Positions 7,454 to 15,741 of a stretch of DNA of 64,000 nucleotides are shown here, one piece after another. Origin of the DNA: Berkiella sp050247135 (lineage in GTDB: Bacteria; Pseudomonadota; Gammaproteobacteria; Berkiellales; Berkiellaceae); the NCBI GenBank assembly GCA_050247135.1, contig JBFWUT010000005.1, positions 1 through 64,000 of the forward strand, read 5' to 3'. Position numbers and translations under genes: made by a program. Under the pieces are notes generated by a model. The model ran no database searches. It saw only the letters and a list, made by a program, of their open reading frames with translations, and was not told the origin of the DNA. Within the stretch, counting starts at the first letter, position 1. The number at the start of each line of letters is the position of its first letter.

Positions 7454-8407
7454 TTAGTCCAAATGAATTTGGGGGCCTTTAGGCACGATGCGCGAAGGGT
7501 TTATCGTGGCTTGGCTATAGTAGTAATGTTCTTTAATCTGATCAAAATAAACCGTTTCTTTGATTTTAGGCATATGATAAAGCGCTTTTAAATAACGAAA
7601 CAAATGAGGGAAGTCGCTGATCAATCGTTGGTTACATTTAAAGTGGCTATAGTATACCAAATCAAAGCGCACGAGCGTGGTAAATAATCGCCAATCTGCC
7701 TCGGTCAGTGTATCGCCAACCAGATAACGTTGATTGCTTAAACGTTTTTCAATTTCATCCAGCGCACTAAAAAGCGAGTCGAAGGCTTTATCATAGGCTT
7801 CTTGTGATGTGGCAAAACCACAGCGATAAACCCCATTATTAATATTTTGATAAACAACATCGTTGATAGCATCAATTTGAGGGCGAAGCGCTATCGGATA
7901 ATAATCGGTATCACAGGTCGCTACGCTTGAGAAGGCTTCGTTGAACATCCGAATGATTTCAGAGGATTCATTATTCACAATTTCGTGTTGTTTTTTGTCC
8001 CATAAAACCGGGACAGTGACTCGGCCAGTGAAAAAAGGATCGGTCAATAGATACACTTCGTATAAGCTGCGGCAGTAATTTAAAGGATCGCGAAAGCTTG
8101 GGTGGGTGGGAATAAACTCCCAGCCTCTTGAGAGCATACGGGGGTGAACCAAGCTCATCGACACATGATCCGTTAAATTCTTTAAAGCACGAAAAATAAT
8201 AGCGCGGTGTGCCCAAGGGCACGCATAGGAAACATATAAATGATAGCGGCCACTCTCTGCCTTAAATCCGCGTTTGCCGGTGGGACCTGCTTGGCCATCA
8301 GCCGTTATCCAGTTCCTAAACTGGCTTGTCTCCCGGACAAATTCCCCCTTGGTTTTTTGGGTGTTGTACCATTCGTCATGCCATTGTCCATTGACCAGGA
8401 GTCCCAT
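7454..8407 (-). CDS. yqjG: glutathionyl-hydroquinone reductase (xi-class GST)
   Basis: Reduces glutathionyl-hydroquinones with glutathione; cytosolic. The signature YVSYACPWAHRAI at 58-70 contains the catalytic Cys63 of the CPWAHR motif. The C-terminal GST-C domain includes NQRYLVGDTLTEADWRLF. Length 317 aa, near E. coli YqjG (328 aa). Upstream is divergent from the YgjP-type gene; the 119-bp gap between them must hold both promoters. Confidence 0.92.
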   Translation of the reverse strand: MGLLVNGQWHDEWYNTQKTKGEFVRETSQFRNWITADGQAGPTGKRGFKAESGRYHLYVSYACPWAHRAIIFRALKNLTDHVSMSLVHPRMLSRGWEFIPTHPSFRDPLNYCRSLYEVYLLTDPFFTGRVTVPVLWDKKQHEIVNNESSEIIRMFNEAFSSVATCDTDYYPIALRPQIDAINDVVYQNINNGVYRCGFATSQEAYDKAFDSLFSALDEIEKRLSNQRYLVGDTLTEADWRLFTTLVRFDLVYYSHFKCNQRLISDFPHLFRYLKALYHMPKIKETVYFDQIKEHYYYSQATINPSRIVPKGPQIHLD

Positions 8408-8526
8408 GCTACTATTTCCTTTTTTACTCTTCCCAATGCACTTATCTGTTGTTAGGTGATCCTAACCTAAGGGCAAAGGGTGTTGAGTAAGTTGTGATAT
8501 CGTTTTATTAGTTAACTTATATACAA

Positions 8527-9261
8527 ATGCCGTTTATACAATATGATCATAAACCACTTTTCTACACACTGCGACGAAGTGCGCGTGCCAAGCGTTTGCA
8601 TATCATTGCTAAAAGCGCTGTCTTCGAAGTCGTTGCGCCACTGCGCCTGAGTAATCACGTCATTATCAAGTTTGTCAGTCAGCAAAGATCTTGGATGAGC
8701 AAACAATTTGTACGTCAGCAAAAGACTCTAATAGAGCCCTCGATTTGGCCTGCACAATTTATGGCTGAATACCCAATACCTTTTCGAGGCTCACAATTGC
8801 TATTGCGGATCCGTTATGGGGCAAGCGCTCCTGTTTTGCAACAGGGCAACAGATTGACGGTTTCTCTGCCAGGCACAGTGAGCTGTCATGAGGTTGAAGC
8901 CGCCATCAAGAAACAGCTTCTCGCTTGGTATCAGCAACAGGCGATGAAACTTATCTCAGAGAGTATAGAGCGGTTTTGCCCCGTGTTAGGGCGCTGGCCG
9001 AAAGGCGTATACCTCAAGCAGCAAAAAAGCCGTTGGGGGAGTTGCGGCATTACCCAAAAAATATATTTAAACTGGTTGTTAGTGTTGGCCCCACCAGGTG
9101 TTTTAGAATATGTCGTTGCTCATGAGCTGGGACATCTCTTTTACCGCAATCATGGTCCCCGTTTTTGGGCGAAGGTTGCAGAGTGTATGGCGGATTTTAA
9201 AGAGCAAGATCGCTGGTTAAACCACAGCGGCACGCGTATAAAGTTGCCCGCGCATTGGTAG
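8527..9261 (+). CDS. YgjP-like zinc metallopeptidase-domain protein (DUF45/SprT-like)
   Basis: A WLM/SprT-like fold with a zinc-peptidase motif: VVAHELGHLFYRNHG has His199, Glu200, His203 and a third ligand candidate near His209, followed by PRFWAKV. KSRWGSCG near 168-174 is the other conserved signature. E. coli YgjP is the reference member; its cellular substrate is not well defined. The N-terminal 120 residues form the beta-rich DUF45 part. There is no signal peptide, so it is cytosolic. At 244 aa it is of usual length. Confidence 0.85.
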   Translation: MPFIQYDHKPLFYTLRRSARAKRLHIIAKSAVFEVVAPLRLSNHVIIKFVSQQRSWMSKQFVRQQKTLIEPSIWPAQFMAEYPIPFRGSQLLLRIRYGASAPVLQQGNRLTVSLPGTVSCHEVEAAIKKQLLAWYQQQAMKLISESIERFCPVLGRWPKGVYLKQQKSRWGSCGITQKIYLNWLLVLAPPGVLEYVVAHELGHLFYRNHGPRFWAKVAECMADFKEQDRWLNHSGTRIKLPAHW

Positions 9262-9294
9262 CCAAATAGTTATAAAACTAGATATTTCATGTGT

Positions 9295-9323
9295 TTGGCG
9301 CATCAAAAAAGAGTGGGTATACT
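9295..9323 (+). promoter_or_regulatory. sigma-70 type promoter of the cytochrome c gene
   Basis: TTGGCG at 9295-9300, a 17-bp spacer and TATACT at 9318-9323. The expected start near 9330 lies downstream of the ATG at 9324 and upstream of the GTG at 9360, which settles the start codon of the next gene. Confidence 0.7.
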
Positions 9324-9359
9324 ATGGGCCAAAGTTTGAAACCCCACACCGGAGATAGG

Positions 9360-9794
9360 GTGAAAGTGAGCATACGAATTTTACTGAGTTATTTTGTATT
9401 GTCTTTGGCCGTGGTCAATGTGGCACAGGGCAGTTGTGGCCGCTTGAGTGAGCCGATGACCCCGGATGCCATTGCTAAGCGCCTCACACCGGTTGGTAAG
9501 GTTGATGCCGAAGGAGGATCGGCTGCTCCAGCGTCATTAGTCAGTGAACCTTTGAGCCCAACAGCAGGAGCCGATCGCTACAAATCGACTTGTGCGGTTT
9601 GTCATGACACAGGTGTTGGCGGAGCGCCCAAATTTCGAAATGCTGCTGATTGGAAAGCACGTGCTGCCGAAGGCATGGATACCATGCTCGCCATTGCTAT
9701 TAAGGGTAAAGGCGCGATGCCACCCAGGGGCACGTGTATGCAGTGCTCTGATGAAGAGCTTAAAATGGCCATACAGCACATGCTTCCTAAATAA
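9360..9794 (+). CDS. monohaem cytochrome c (c5-like)
   Basis: A 144-aa secreted cytochrome. The GTG at 9360 is chosen as start because GGAG sits 5 bp before it and the promoter at 9295-9323 would begin transcription after the earlier in-frame ATGs. From there, residues 1-24 form a clean signal peptide (KVSIRILLSYFVLSLAVVNV). The haem site is CAVCH at 78-82, with GVGGAPKF after it; the axial Met is in KGAMPPRGTC near 120, and a Cys pair (TCMQCSDEE, 126 and 129) matches cytochrome c5. The likely role is periplasmic electron transfer to an oxidase. Confidence 0.85.
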   Translation: MKVSIRILLSYFVLSLAVVNVAQGSCGRLSEPMTPDAIAKRLTPVGKVDAEGGSAAPASLVSEPLSPTAGADRYKSTCAVCHDTGVGGAPKFRNAADWKARAAEGMDTMLAIAIKGKGAMPPRGTCMQCSDEELKMAIQHMLPK

Positions 9795-9807
9795 GTCTTG
9801 AATTCTT

Positions 9808-9861
9808 AAGCCCCCTTTGTCTAAAAGGGGGCAGCGAGCGTAAGCTCGCGGGGGATTTTTA
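9808..9861. repeat. dispersed palindromic repeat, short copy
   Basis: A condensed copy of the 770-922 family: GCCCCCTTT/AAAAGGGGGC hairpin, then GCGAGCGTAAGCTCGC and GGGGGATTTTTA. Its right edge supplies the stop codon of rep on the minus strand (9859-9861). The hairpin could also help terminate rep. Confidence 0.65.
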
Positions 9862-11886
9862 ATCTTGCTGTAACAACGCCTTTAACGCGGCTAAATGGTT
9901 AGTACCACTTTCGCGCTGCTTCTCTTCTGAAACTTCGACATGACCTTCCCACTGCACATAGTCTGTGGGCAGTTCGTCTAAGAAGCGGCTGGGGGTGATG
10001 ATTTGCCATTCGCCATAACGCTTGCGCTGTTTAGGATAAGTCAGAGTCAGACTTTTTTGCGCACGCGTCATCCCCACATAGGCTAAACGTCTTTCTTCGT
10101 TGACCATCTCTTGGGCAATACTGGTTTTGTGTGGCAGCGTTTCTTCTTCCCAGCCCAGAATAAACACATGCGCAAACTCAAGCCCCTTTGCGGCATGCAA
10201 GGTCATTAATTGCACCGCATTGCTGTTTTGCTCACCTTGTCTATCTAGCATATCAATCAACGTCATTTTGCGGATTGCTTCTTCAAAGCGCAGGCCTTGA
10301 TCTTGTTTAGGATCGGTTAAGCGCTTAAGCCAAGCCAACAATTCTTTAGTATTATCAATACGCTTTTGTGCGTTGTTGGGATTGGGTGAGGTATCGGTTA
10401 GATATTCATAATAGCGAATCGTCTCGATAAACTCGCTGACAGCCTTTTCACAATCATCACTCTCAAAGAGTTGATGCTTAGTCTCTAAAATAAGATCAGC
10501 AAAAGACTTCACGCGCTGGCAAGGCTTTTCATCCAACCATTGGGTTAAGCCAAATTCAAGGGATGCATCAAATAAACTGATTGCTCTTTGTTTGGCGTAA
10601 AGACCTAGTTTTTCGATAGTGGCCGGCCCTATATCGCGCTTGGGAATGTTCACACAGCGCAAAAAGGCGGTATCATCTTGCGGGTTCACCATTAACCGAA
10701 AATAGGCAAACAAATCTTTGATTTCGCTTCGAGAGAAAAAGGACACATCGCCGCTGACATAATAAGGGATCCCTTGCTCTCGAAGGGCTTGCTCAATATT
10801 ACGTGATTGATGATTGCTCCGATAGAGTATGGCGTAATTATCATAAGACAGCCTTGACCGAAATTGATGAGCTGCGATTTCATGAACAATTCTTTCTGCC
10901 TCTGCCGCCTCATTTGCGCAAGCGATAATGCGGATTGGATCGCCGCTGCCGTTAGTGCTCCACAATTTCTTTTCAAATAAATGAGGATTGTTGCTAATCA
11001 ATTGGTTGGCAGAATATAAAATATTACTGGTTGAGCGGTAGTTTTGTTCTAATTTAATCACTTGCAAGCGAGGGTAGTCTTGTTGCAAACGATGGATGTT
11101 TTCAGGATGTGCGCCACGCCAAGCATAGATAGATTGATCGTCATCACCGACCACCGTTAAGGCTTGTCTCACGCCACACAAACATTTAATAAGCTCGTAT
11201 TGAGCGGTATTCGTATCTTGATATTCGTCTACCAGCAAATATCGTATTTTATTTTGCCATTTATTGAGAATTTCAGGATTATCTTTAAATAGCTTGTAAG
11301 GCAATGTGATCAAGTCGTCGAAGTCAACAGCATTATAAGCACGCAGTGCACTTTCATAATGCACAAAAAACCGAGCTGCCAAATGTTCCGCTTCTTGAGT
11401 CGCACCATTAAGCGCCTCCTCTGGTGTCTTAAGTTCATTTTTCCAGTTGGAGATTGATTGTTGCAGGGTTTTCAACATGTCGTCGCTCACTGCGCCAACT
11501 CTTTCGCTTAATTCTTTCAGTAAGTGCTGTGAGTCAAAAGAGTCAAACAAGCTAAAATTAGCATTCAGCTTAAGATGACTCGCTTCCTTTTTGATAATCG
11601 ACAAACCCAGAGAATGAAAAGTGGAAACCTGAATTTTTTGTTTTGCTTTGGTCTTGTCAGCGGTTTTTTTGAGCAGTTTATGGGTGCGCTCTGCCATTTC
11701 ACTGGCCGCTTTATTAGTGAAAGTCACGGCATAAATTTGTGATGGCAAAAAATCACACTCATTTATCAAATAGGCTATTTTTTGTGTAATGACGCGGGTT
11801 TTGCCGCTGCCTGCACCGGCTATCACTAAGAGCGGGCCATCGATAAAAGTGATGGCGGCTTTTTGCTCGGCATTTAATTCTGACAT
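9859..11886 (-). CDS. rep: ATP-dependent DNA helicase Rep (UvrD family)
   Basis: A 3'-5' superfamily 1A helicase that clears proteins ahead of replication forks. Walker A GAGSGKTRVI at 24-33; motif Ia VTFTNKAASEM; motif II LLVDEYQDTNTAQYEL; motif III VVGDDDQSIYAWRGA; motif IV LEQNYRST; motifs V/VI MTLHAAKGLEF and ERRLAYVGMTRAQ. The length of 675 aa and the motif set agree with Rep rather than UvrD or PcrA. Its stop lies in a dispersed repeat. Upstream is the spermidine-synthase-like gene on the same strand, 61 bp away. Confidence 0.94.
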   Translation of the reverse strand: MSELNAEQKAAITFIDGPLLVIAGAGSGKTRVITQKIAYLINECDFLPSQIYAVTFTNKAASEMAERTHKLLKKTADKTKAKQKIQVSTFHSLGLSIIKKEASHLKLNANFSLFDSFDSQHLLKELSERVGAVSDDMLKTLQQSISNWKNELKTPEEALNGATQEAEHLAARFFVHYESALRAYNAVDFDDLITLPYKLFKDNPEILNKWQNKIRYLLVDEYQDTNTAQYELIKCLCGVRQALTVVGDDDQSIYAWRGAHPENIHRLQQDYPRLQVIKLEQNYRSTSNILYSANQLISNNPHLFEKKLWSTNGSGDPIRIIACANEAAEAERIVHEIAAHQFRSRLSYDNYAILYRSNHQSRNIEQALREQGIPYYVSGDVSFFSRSEIKDLFAYFRLMVNPQDDTAFLRCVNIPKRDIGPATIEKLGLYAKQRAISLFDASLEFGLTQWLDEKPCQRVKSFADLILETKHQLFESDDCEKAVSEFIETIRYYEYLTDTSPNPNNAQKRIDNTKELLAWLKRLTDPKQDQGLRFEEAIRKMTLIDMLDRQGEQNSNAVQLMTLHAAKGLEFAHVFILGWEEETLPHKTSIAQEMVNEERRLAYVGMTRAQKSLTLTYPKQRKRYGEWQIITPSRFLDELPTDYVQWEGHVEVSEEKQRESGTNHLAALKALLQQD

Positions 11887-11947
11887 GACATTGTTCTAAT
11901 TCGATTTGGGCCATGGAGTGTATAGCATTTTTGGCGTCGCAATCAAG

Positions 11948-14008
11948 TTACCAGCGAATGATGGGCAACAGATAATTGAAATCATCTGTCCAAACATCCT
12001 TTATCCTGGCATGACGAAAATGGATAGCGCCGCGTTGTAACAAAAATAAGCCAATTTGAGGTTGGCGACTGATTAATAACCATTCAGAGTTTGATAGCCA
12101 GCGATCTTCTTTACTAGGGTCATGTTTTGCTAAATAAGCGAATAAATGTAATTGAGAGGATATTGCTTGTAAGGGAGGGTAAAGATCAAGATAACGACTG
12201 GAAATATGAAAAGCTAAAATGCCATTTGGCTTTAAGTGACTAAGGTAGATATCAAAGGCTTCCTTAGTCAACAAGTGTAACGGAATAGCGTCGCCACTAA
12301 AGGCGTCTATTGCAATAATGTCAAATTGTTGAGAGCCATTTTTTTGCCATTCTTTCATCAGTGACAGGCGCCCATCACCGATGACAACCTCTGTTTTAGC
12401 AGGGGTGTCATTTAAAAAATAAAAATATTTTTTGGCGGTTTTTTCGATATCGGGATCGAGCTCATAAAAACGTATTTCATCTCCTTTGTGTGCTAAAGCA
12501 GCTATGGTTCCTGTACCAAGACCAATTGCACCAATTCGTAAGTTTTTTGAGGAATTAATATTTTGTTGACGCAAAAAATCTATTCCAAGGCCAATGCCAC
12601 TTTTTTTGCTGTAATAGGTTGTTGCCAAGGTCCGCAAGCTCTTATTCATATATTGCTGACCATGCATGATATTACCGTTGGTTAAAACCCGTAAATAATC
12701 TTCGTCATTTTTATATTTTTCAGAAACTTCAAAGGTGCCTAAAAAATTACGATGAATATAGATAATATCTTTATGTGTTTCCTTCATCGTTCTAACAAGA
12801 ACTGCGACTAAGGCCACAAAAATAAACAGTGACACCGGCAATGCAATGCGGCGAATGAGGGTGGGAGGTTGTTCACTGGGATATGAGGCTTGTGAAATAG
12901 GTACGCATATTAGATAAAGAAAGATCCCAAAAATAACACCGTAAAAATCCCACCATTCATTAAAAATGAGTGGGGAAATGAGGTTGACAAAAATCCCTCC
13001 TAAAACGCCACCTAGCGCTATCATGAGGTAGTAAAAAGTTAAGTGCTGTTTATTTGGTTTTAAGCGATATAATTCCCCATGGCAAATCATACAACCTGAA
13101 AATAACAGCAACGAAAAGACAATAACCTGAACTAGTAATGTCAGTTGATGATGGGATGGTAAGTAAAATACGGCGGCGGCTAAGGCTAAATAAATAAAGG
13201 TCCAAAAGGAGCGAACATATATTGCGCTTTGGTAAAAAACAAGGATGAAAGAAATTAAATACAAGGCCAGCGGCACCACCCACAATAAAGGGAAGCCAAC
13301 CACATTCTGTAGCATCACTTGCGTTGTGGTGAGTAATAACGCACAACTCATCGCCGTTAGCAACAGCCAAGAAAAGAATGTGCCAAATGCGATTGATGAA
13401 GTGTTTTCCAGGCTTTTTTCAAGATATGCTTTTCTTTTAAGCATCATAAATGCGCAAGTGCTACAGCTCATAAAAAATATTCCATAGCCAATGGACCAAC
13501 AGGTGAGTTGGAACTTGAGTCCCAATAAGGGCTCAAGTAATAAGGGGAAAGCAAATAACCCTAATAATGATCCAAAATTCGATAACGCATAAAATCGATA
13601 AGGGAAATCACTATGATAGCTATGATAATACCAATACTGTAATAAGGGGCTGGTGGCGGATAATGCTACAACCGGTATTAGTAGAGTTGTGCCAAGTACA
13701 GCAAATACGGTCAATGGTTGCCACCAGGTGAGTTCTGCGAGTTCTTTAGCGGGAGTGATGGGTAGTATGAATAGTGACAGAACTAACAACGCAAAGTGTA
13801 AGATCGCTTGCCAAGAGAGACGCGGAAGTTTCGTAACAAAATAAGCATAGGCATATCCTATCAGCAGTGCGCTTTGATAAAAGACCAGATTGGACAACCA
13901 CACCGCTGGCGAGCCACCAAACAAGGGTAGCAGGGTTTTCGCTAACAGGGGTTGAATGATAAACAATAAAAAGGCACTTAAGAAAATAGAAGCGCTGAAT
14001 GCTAACAC
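11948..14008 (-). CDS. membrane protein with spermidine-synthase-like C-terminal domain
   Basis: A fused protein: about ten membrane segments in residues 1-410 (starting FSASIFLSAFLLFIIQPLLA, then PLFGGSPAVW) and a soluble Rossmann domain in the last 250. The latter has the aminopropyltransferase signatures IGLGTGTIAALA, FYELDPDI, VVIGDGRLSL and IIAIDAFSGDAIP. Fused proteins of this type are common but their substrate is rarely known; the second acidic catalytic residue of true SpeE appears as part of DAFSGD. A true SpeE exists at 23280-24116, so this one probably has another role. Downstream of the comM-linked element. Confidence 0.85.
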   Translation of the reverse strand: MLAFSASIFLSAFLLFIIQPLLAKTLLPLFGGSPAVWLSNLVFYQSALLIGYAYAYFVTKLPRLSWQAILHFALLVLSLFILPITPAKELAELTWWQPLTVFAVLGTTLLIPVVALSATSPLLQYWYYHSYHSDFPYRFYALSNFGSLLGLFAFPLLLEPLLGLKFQLTCWSIGYGIFFMSCSTCAFMMLKRKAYLEKSLENTSSIAFGTFFSWLLLTAMSCALLLTTTQVMLQNVVGFPLLWVVPLALYLISFILVFYQSAIYVRSFWTFIYLALAAAVFYLPSHHQLTLLVQVIVFSLLLFSGCMICHGELYRLKPNKQHLTFYYLMIALGGVLGGIFVNLISPLIFNEWWDFYGVIFGIFLYLICVPISQASYPSEQPPTLIRRIALPVSLFIFVALVAVLVRTMKETHKDIIYIHRNFLGTFEVSEKYKNDEDYLRVLTNGNIMHGQQYMNKSLRTLATTYYSKKSGIGLGIDFLRQQNINSSKNLRIGAIGLGTGTIAALAHKGDEIRFYELDPDIEKTAKKYFYFLNDTPAKTEVVIGDGRLSLMKEWQKNGSQQFDIIAIDAFSGDAIPLHLLTKEAFDIYLSHLKPNGILAFHISSRYLDLYPPLQAISSQLHLFAYLAKHDPSKEDRWLSNSEWLLISRQPQIGLFLLQRGAIHFRHARIKDVWTDDFNYLLPIIRW

Positions 14009-14058
14009 AAAGATCCCTTTTGTCGTGGTTGATGACTTGCCATAGCCATCTTAACCGA

Positions 14059-14142
14059 TTATCCGTGCCTGTCATATTTACGATATTGAATGGCTTGTGC
14101 AATATGTGAGTTTTGGATGTTTTCTGAATTATCTAGATCAGC
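14059..14142. repeat. direct repeat, distal copy of the comM 3' end (attachment-site-like)
   Basis: 84 bp identical to 15658-15741 except for one base (14136 G against 15735 A). It begins exactly with the comM stop codon and copies the last 27 sense codons. Weaker similarity runs on for about 15 bp with small gaps. With the other copy it brackets the AlbA_2-type gene. Confidence 0.95.
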
Positions 14143-14152
14143 TAGGCGCCTT

Positions 14153-15496
14153 TTAAATAGAGATAAGCCTATATTTAATGGAAGGCCCCTTGCCTACTTT
14201 GATAATTTGATTTTTTTCTATCAAGATATTTAATTTCCGTATGGCAGTGTTTCTGGAAACATTTAGGTATTTAGCAACCTCGTCAGCAGTGGTTTGTTTC
14301 GTTGATTTTATTAGCTTTAAGATTGCCTCGATATCTGATTTTTTGTAATCACGGTATGGTTGGAAGTAAAATATGACTTTTACAAAATCACCCTCATCGT
14401 GAAATTCAGGAGCTTTAATTCCTGCCTTATGACAAGCATCAAAGATTAACCTAATGCCTGTACCTAGCATTTCAATTAGTCCTATTTGTCTAGCCAATCT
14501 GACCAATACAGGATTGCGTAAATAGGTTATTCCATCACCGAGGTTATTGATATCTACCAAGCCTGGAAAACAACCAGGGTTAAATATTTCGATCCGGTTA
14601 TCGTAGATGGCAATTTTGATTGCGCCGGGTATGTTATATTTTCTATGTAAAAGAGCATTTAGAATTGCTTCACGTAATGCCTCCTTGGGGACTGGCATGC
14701 GTCCTTTTAATTTTGCGCCATGCAGCTCATAATCTGATGCAAGCCAAGATTCAAGTCTTTTTATTATATCAGCAGATTGTTGCTCAATGGGGCCTGTGAT
14801 TTCTTCTGTGTGTATGATATCTCGCCCATCTATGCCTTTAAATCGAGTGCAGCGGATCAGTGCTTCGGGAATGTAATTATGCGGTTGTTCGCAAAACATA
14901 AGAACCCCTGCGATTGTAGGCGCAATCAACTCTTTATTTGCTACTTTTGGTGCAGCAATTTTATCTGACAGTAGGCGTTTGTGGGTTACATTTTTCCCAT
15001 AGAAATGCTTAATAAGCTCTGTAGATAATATTTGAATATTTTCTGGAACAATCTCCTCGTCAAAAGTAATTCTGTGTGATTCTCTAATGAGATCTTCTAT
15101 GTATTCTTGATTTGCCTTTCTTGTGCTGGAGCCAATTCTTATGTAGGTACCATTGGTAACGCCAGCTGTTTTTAAAAAATAGGGCTTTCGTGGGCTTGCA
15201 GGGATTTCAATGATAGTAACTGTACAATCATCAAAAGTTTGCTCGTAAATTAGTGGGATAAGATTGGGTGAAGTTGAATCATATAGGCTATTAGGAAAAT
15301 CATCATGAATGCGTGTTCGCTCTTTTTCTGTAATTCCAATAATCTTACGAGTTTTATCCTCAACACCAATAATAATACGACCACCTGCTGCATTCGCAAA
15401 AGCTATGCTTGTTTTGATTAAAGGTGCGAAATCACTAATGGTTGATTTAAATTCGAGAAGCTTTGATTCCCTTTCATGAAAAACTTTGCCGGACAT
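14153..15496 (-). CDS. AlbA_2 (Schlafen-like) / GHKL-type ATPase / winged-helix protein
   Basis: A 447-aa regulator-like protein. Its N-terminal AlbA_2 domain reads ESKLLEFKSTISDF ... FANAAGGRIIIGVED; the middle is an HATPase_c_4 type domain (EAILNALLHRKY, NRIEIFNPGCFPG, YLRNPVLVRLARQIGLIE, LGTGIRLI); the C-terminus is a winged helix (TADEVAKYLNVSRNTAIRKL). Such proteins are found in defence islands and as transcriptional regulators; the exact job is unknown. The start is taken as the ATG at 15496 because GGAAGAAG lies 8 bp before it; in-frame ATGs at 15514 and 15526 are too close to the predicted transcription start. Repeated GGTGAGAT boxes cover its promoter. Confidence 0.8.
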   Translation of the reverse strand: MSGKVFHERESKLLEFKSTISDFAPLIKTSIAFANAAGGRIIIGVEDKTRKIIGITEKERTRIHDDFPNSLYDSTSPNLIPLIYEQTFDDCTVTIIEIPASPRKPYFLKTAGVTNGTYIRIGSSTRKANQEYIEDLIRESHRITFDEEIVPENIQILSTELIKHFYGKNVTHKRLLSDKIAAPKVANKELIAPTIAGVLMFCEQPHNYIPEALIRCTRFKGIDGRDIIHTEEITGPIEQQSADIIKRLESWLASDYELHGAKLKGRMPVPKEALREAILNALLHRKYNIPGAIKIAIYDNRIEIFNPGCFPGLVDINNLGDGITYLRNPVLVRLARQIGLIEMLGTGIRLIFDACHKAGIKAPEFHDEGDFVKVIFYFQPYRDYKKSDIEAILKLIKSTKQTTADEVAKYLNVSRNTAIRKLNILIEKNQIIKVGKGPSIKYRLISI

Positions 15497-15516
15497 GTAA
15501 TTAACTTCTTCCATTA

Positions 15517-15601
15517 ATCTCACCATTTAACGATTATCTCACCAATCTCACCATCTTGTCAATAATCTCACCAATCTCACCAGGTTGTCGCTGTTCTCAC
15601 C
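15517..15601 (-). promoter_or_regulatory. promoter with six GGTGAGAT operator boxes
   Basis: On the minus strand TTGACA (15557-15562), an 18-bp spacer and GATAAT (15533-15538). The plus-strand box ATCTCACC occurs at 15517, 15536, 15545, 15565 and 15574, plus a 7/8 match at 15594, with steps of 19, 9, 20, 9 and 20 bp. One box overlaps the -10 and the others flank the -35. The regular spacing over a promoter suggests cooperative binding, most simply by the winged-helix protein encoded just downstream. Confidence 0.7.
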
Positions 15602-15657
15602 GGCATGGATAAAGGTTAAATGTTGGGTTTGTAAGAGTGCATATGCTCATTATGAGT

Positions 15658-15741
15658 TTATCCGTGCCTGTCATATTTACGATATTGAATGGCTTGTGCA
15701 ATATGTGAGTTTTGGATGTTTTCTGAATTATCTAAATCAGC
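15658..15741. repeat. direct repeat, native comM 3' end
   Basis: The partner of 14059-14142 (83 of 84 bases equal). It is the real end of comM including its stop codon, so this is the copy in the coding context. Confidence 0.95.

Larger units (their letters stand above)
14143..15741 (-). mobile_element. 1.6-kb single-gene element inserted at the 3' end of comM
   Basis: A 1599-bp repeat unit bounded by 84-bp direct repeats that reproduce the 3' end of comM, so comM stays intact. This is the geometry left by site-specific integration into the end of a conserved gene. The only gene inside is the AlbA_2/ATPase/HTH protein; there is no integrase, so it would have to be mobilised in trans or is a decayed island. 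Segmental duplication is the alternative. comM is a known island target in Acinetobacter, but there the islands interrupt the gene. Confidence 0.65.

Noticed and set aside
9291..9359. Earlier in-frame starts for the cytochrome c gene
   Set aside because: They lie inside or before the predicted promoter at 9295-9323 and would put 23 residues in front of the signal peptide.
13050..13370. 106-codon minus-strand frame inside the membrane spermidine-synthase-like gene
   Set aside because: A shadow in another frame of a well supported gene on the same strand; no start signal.
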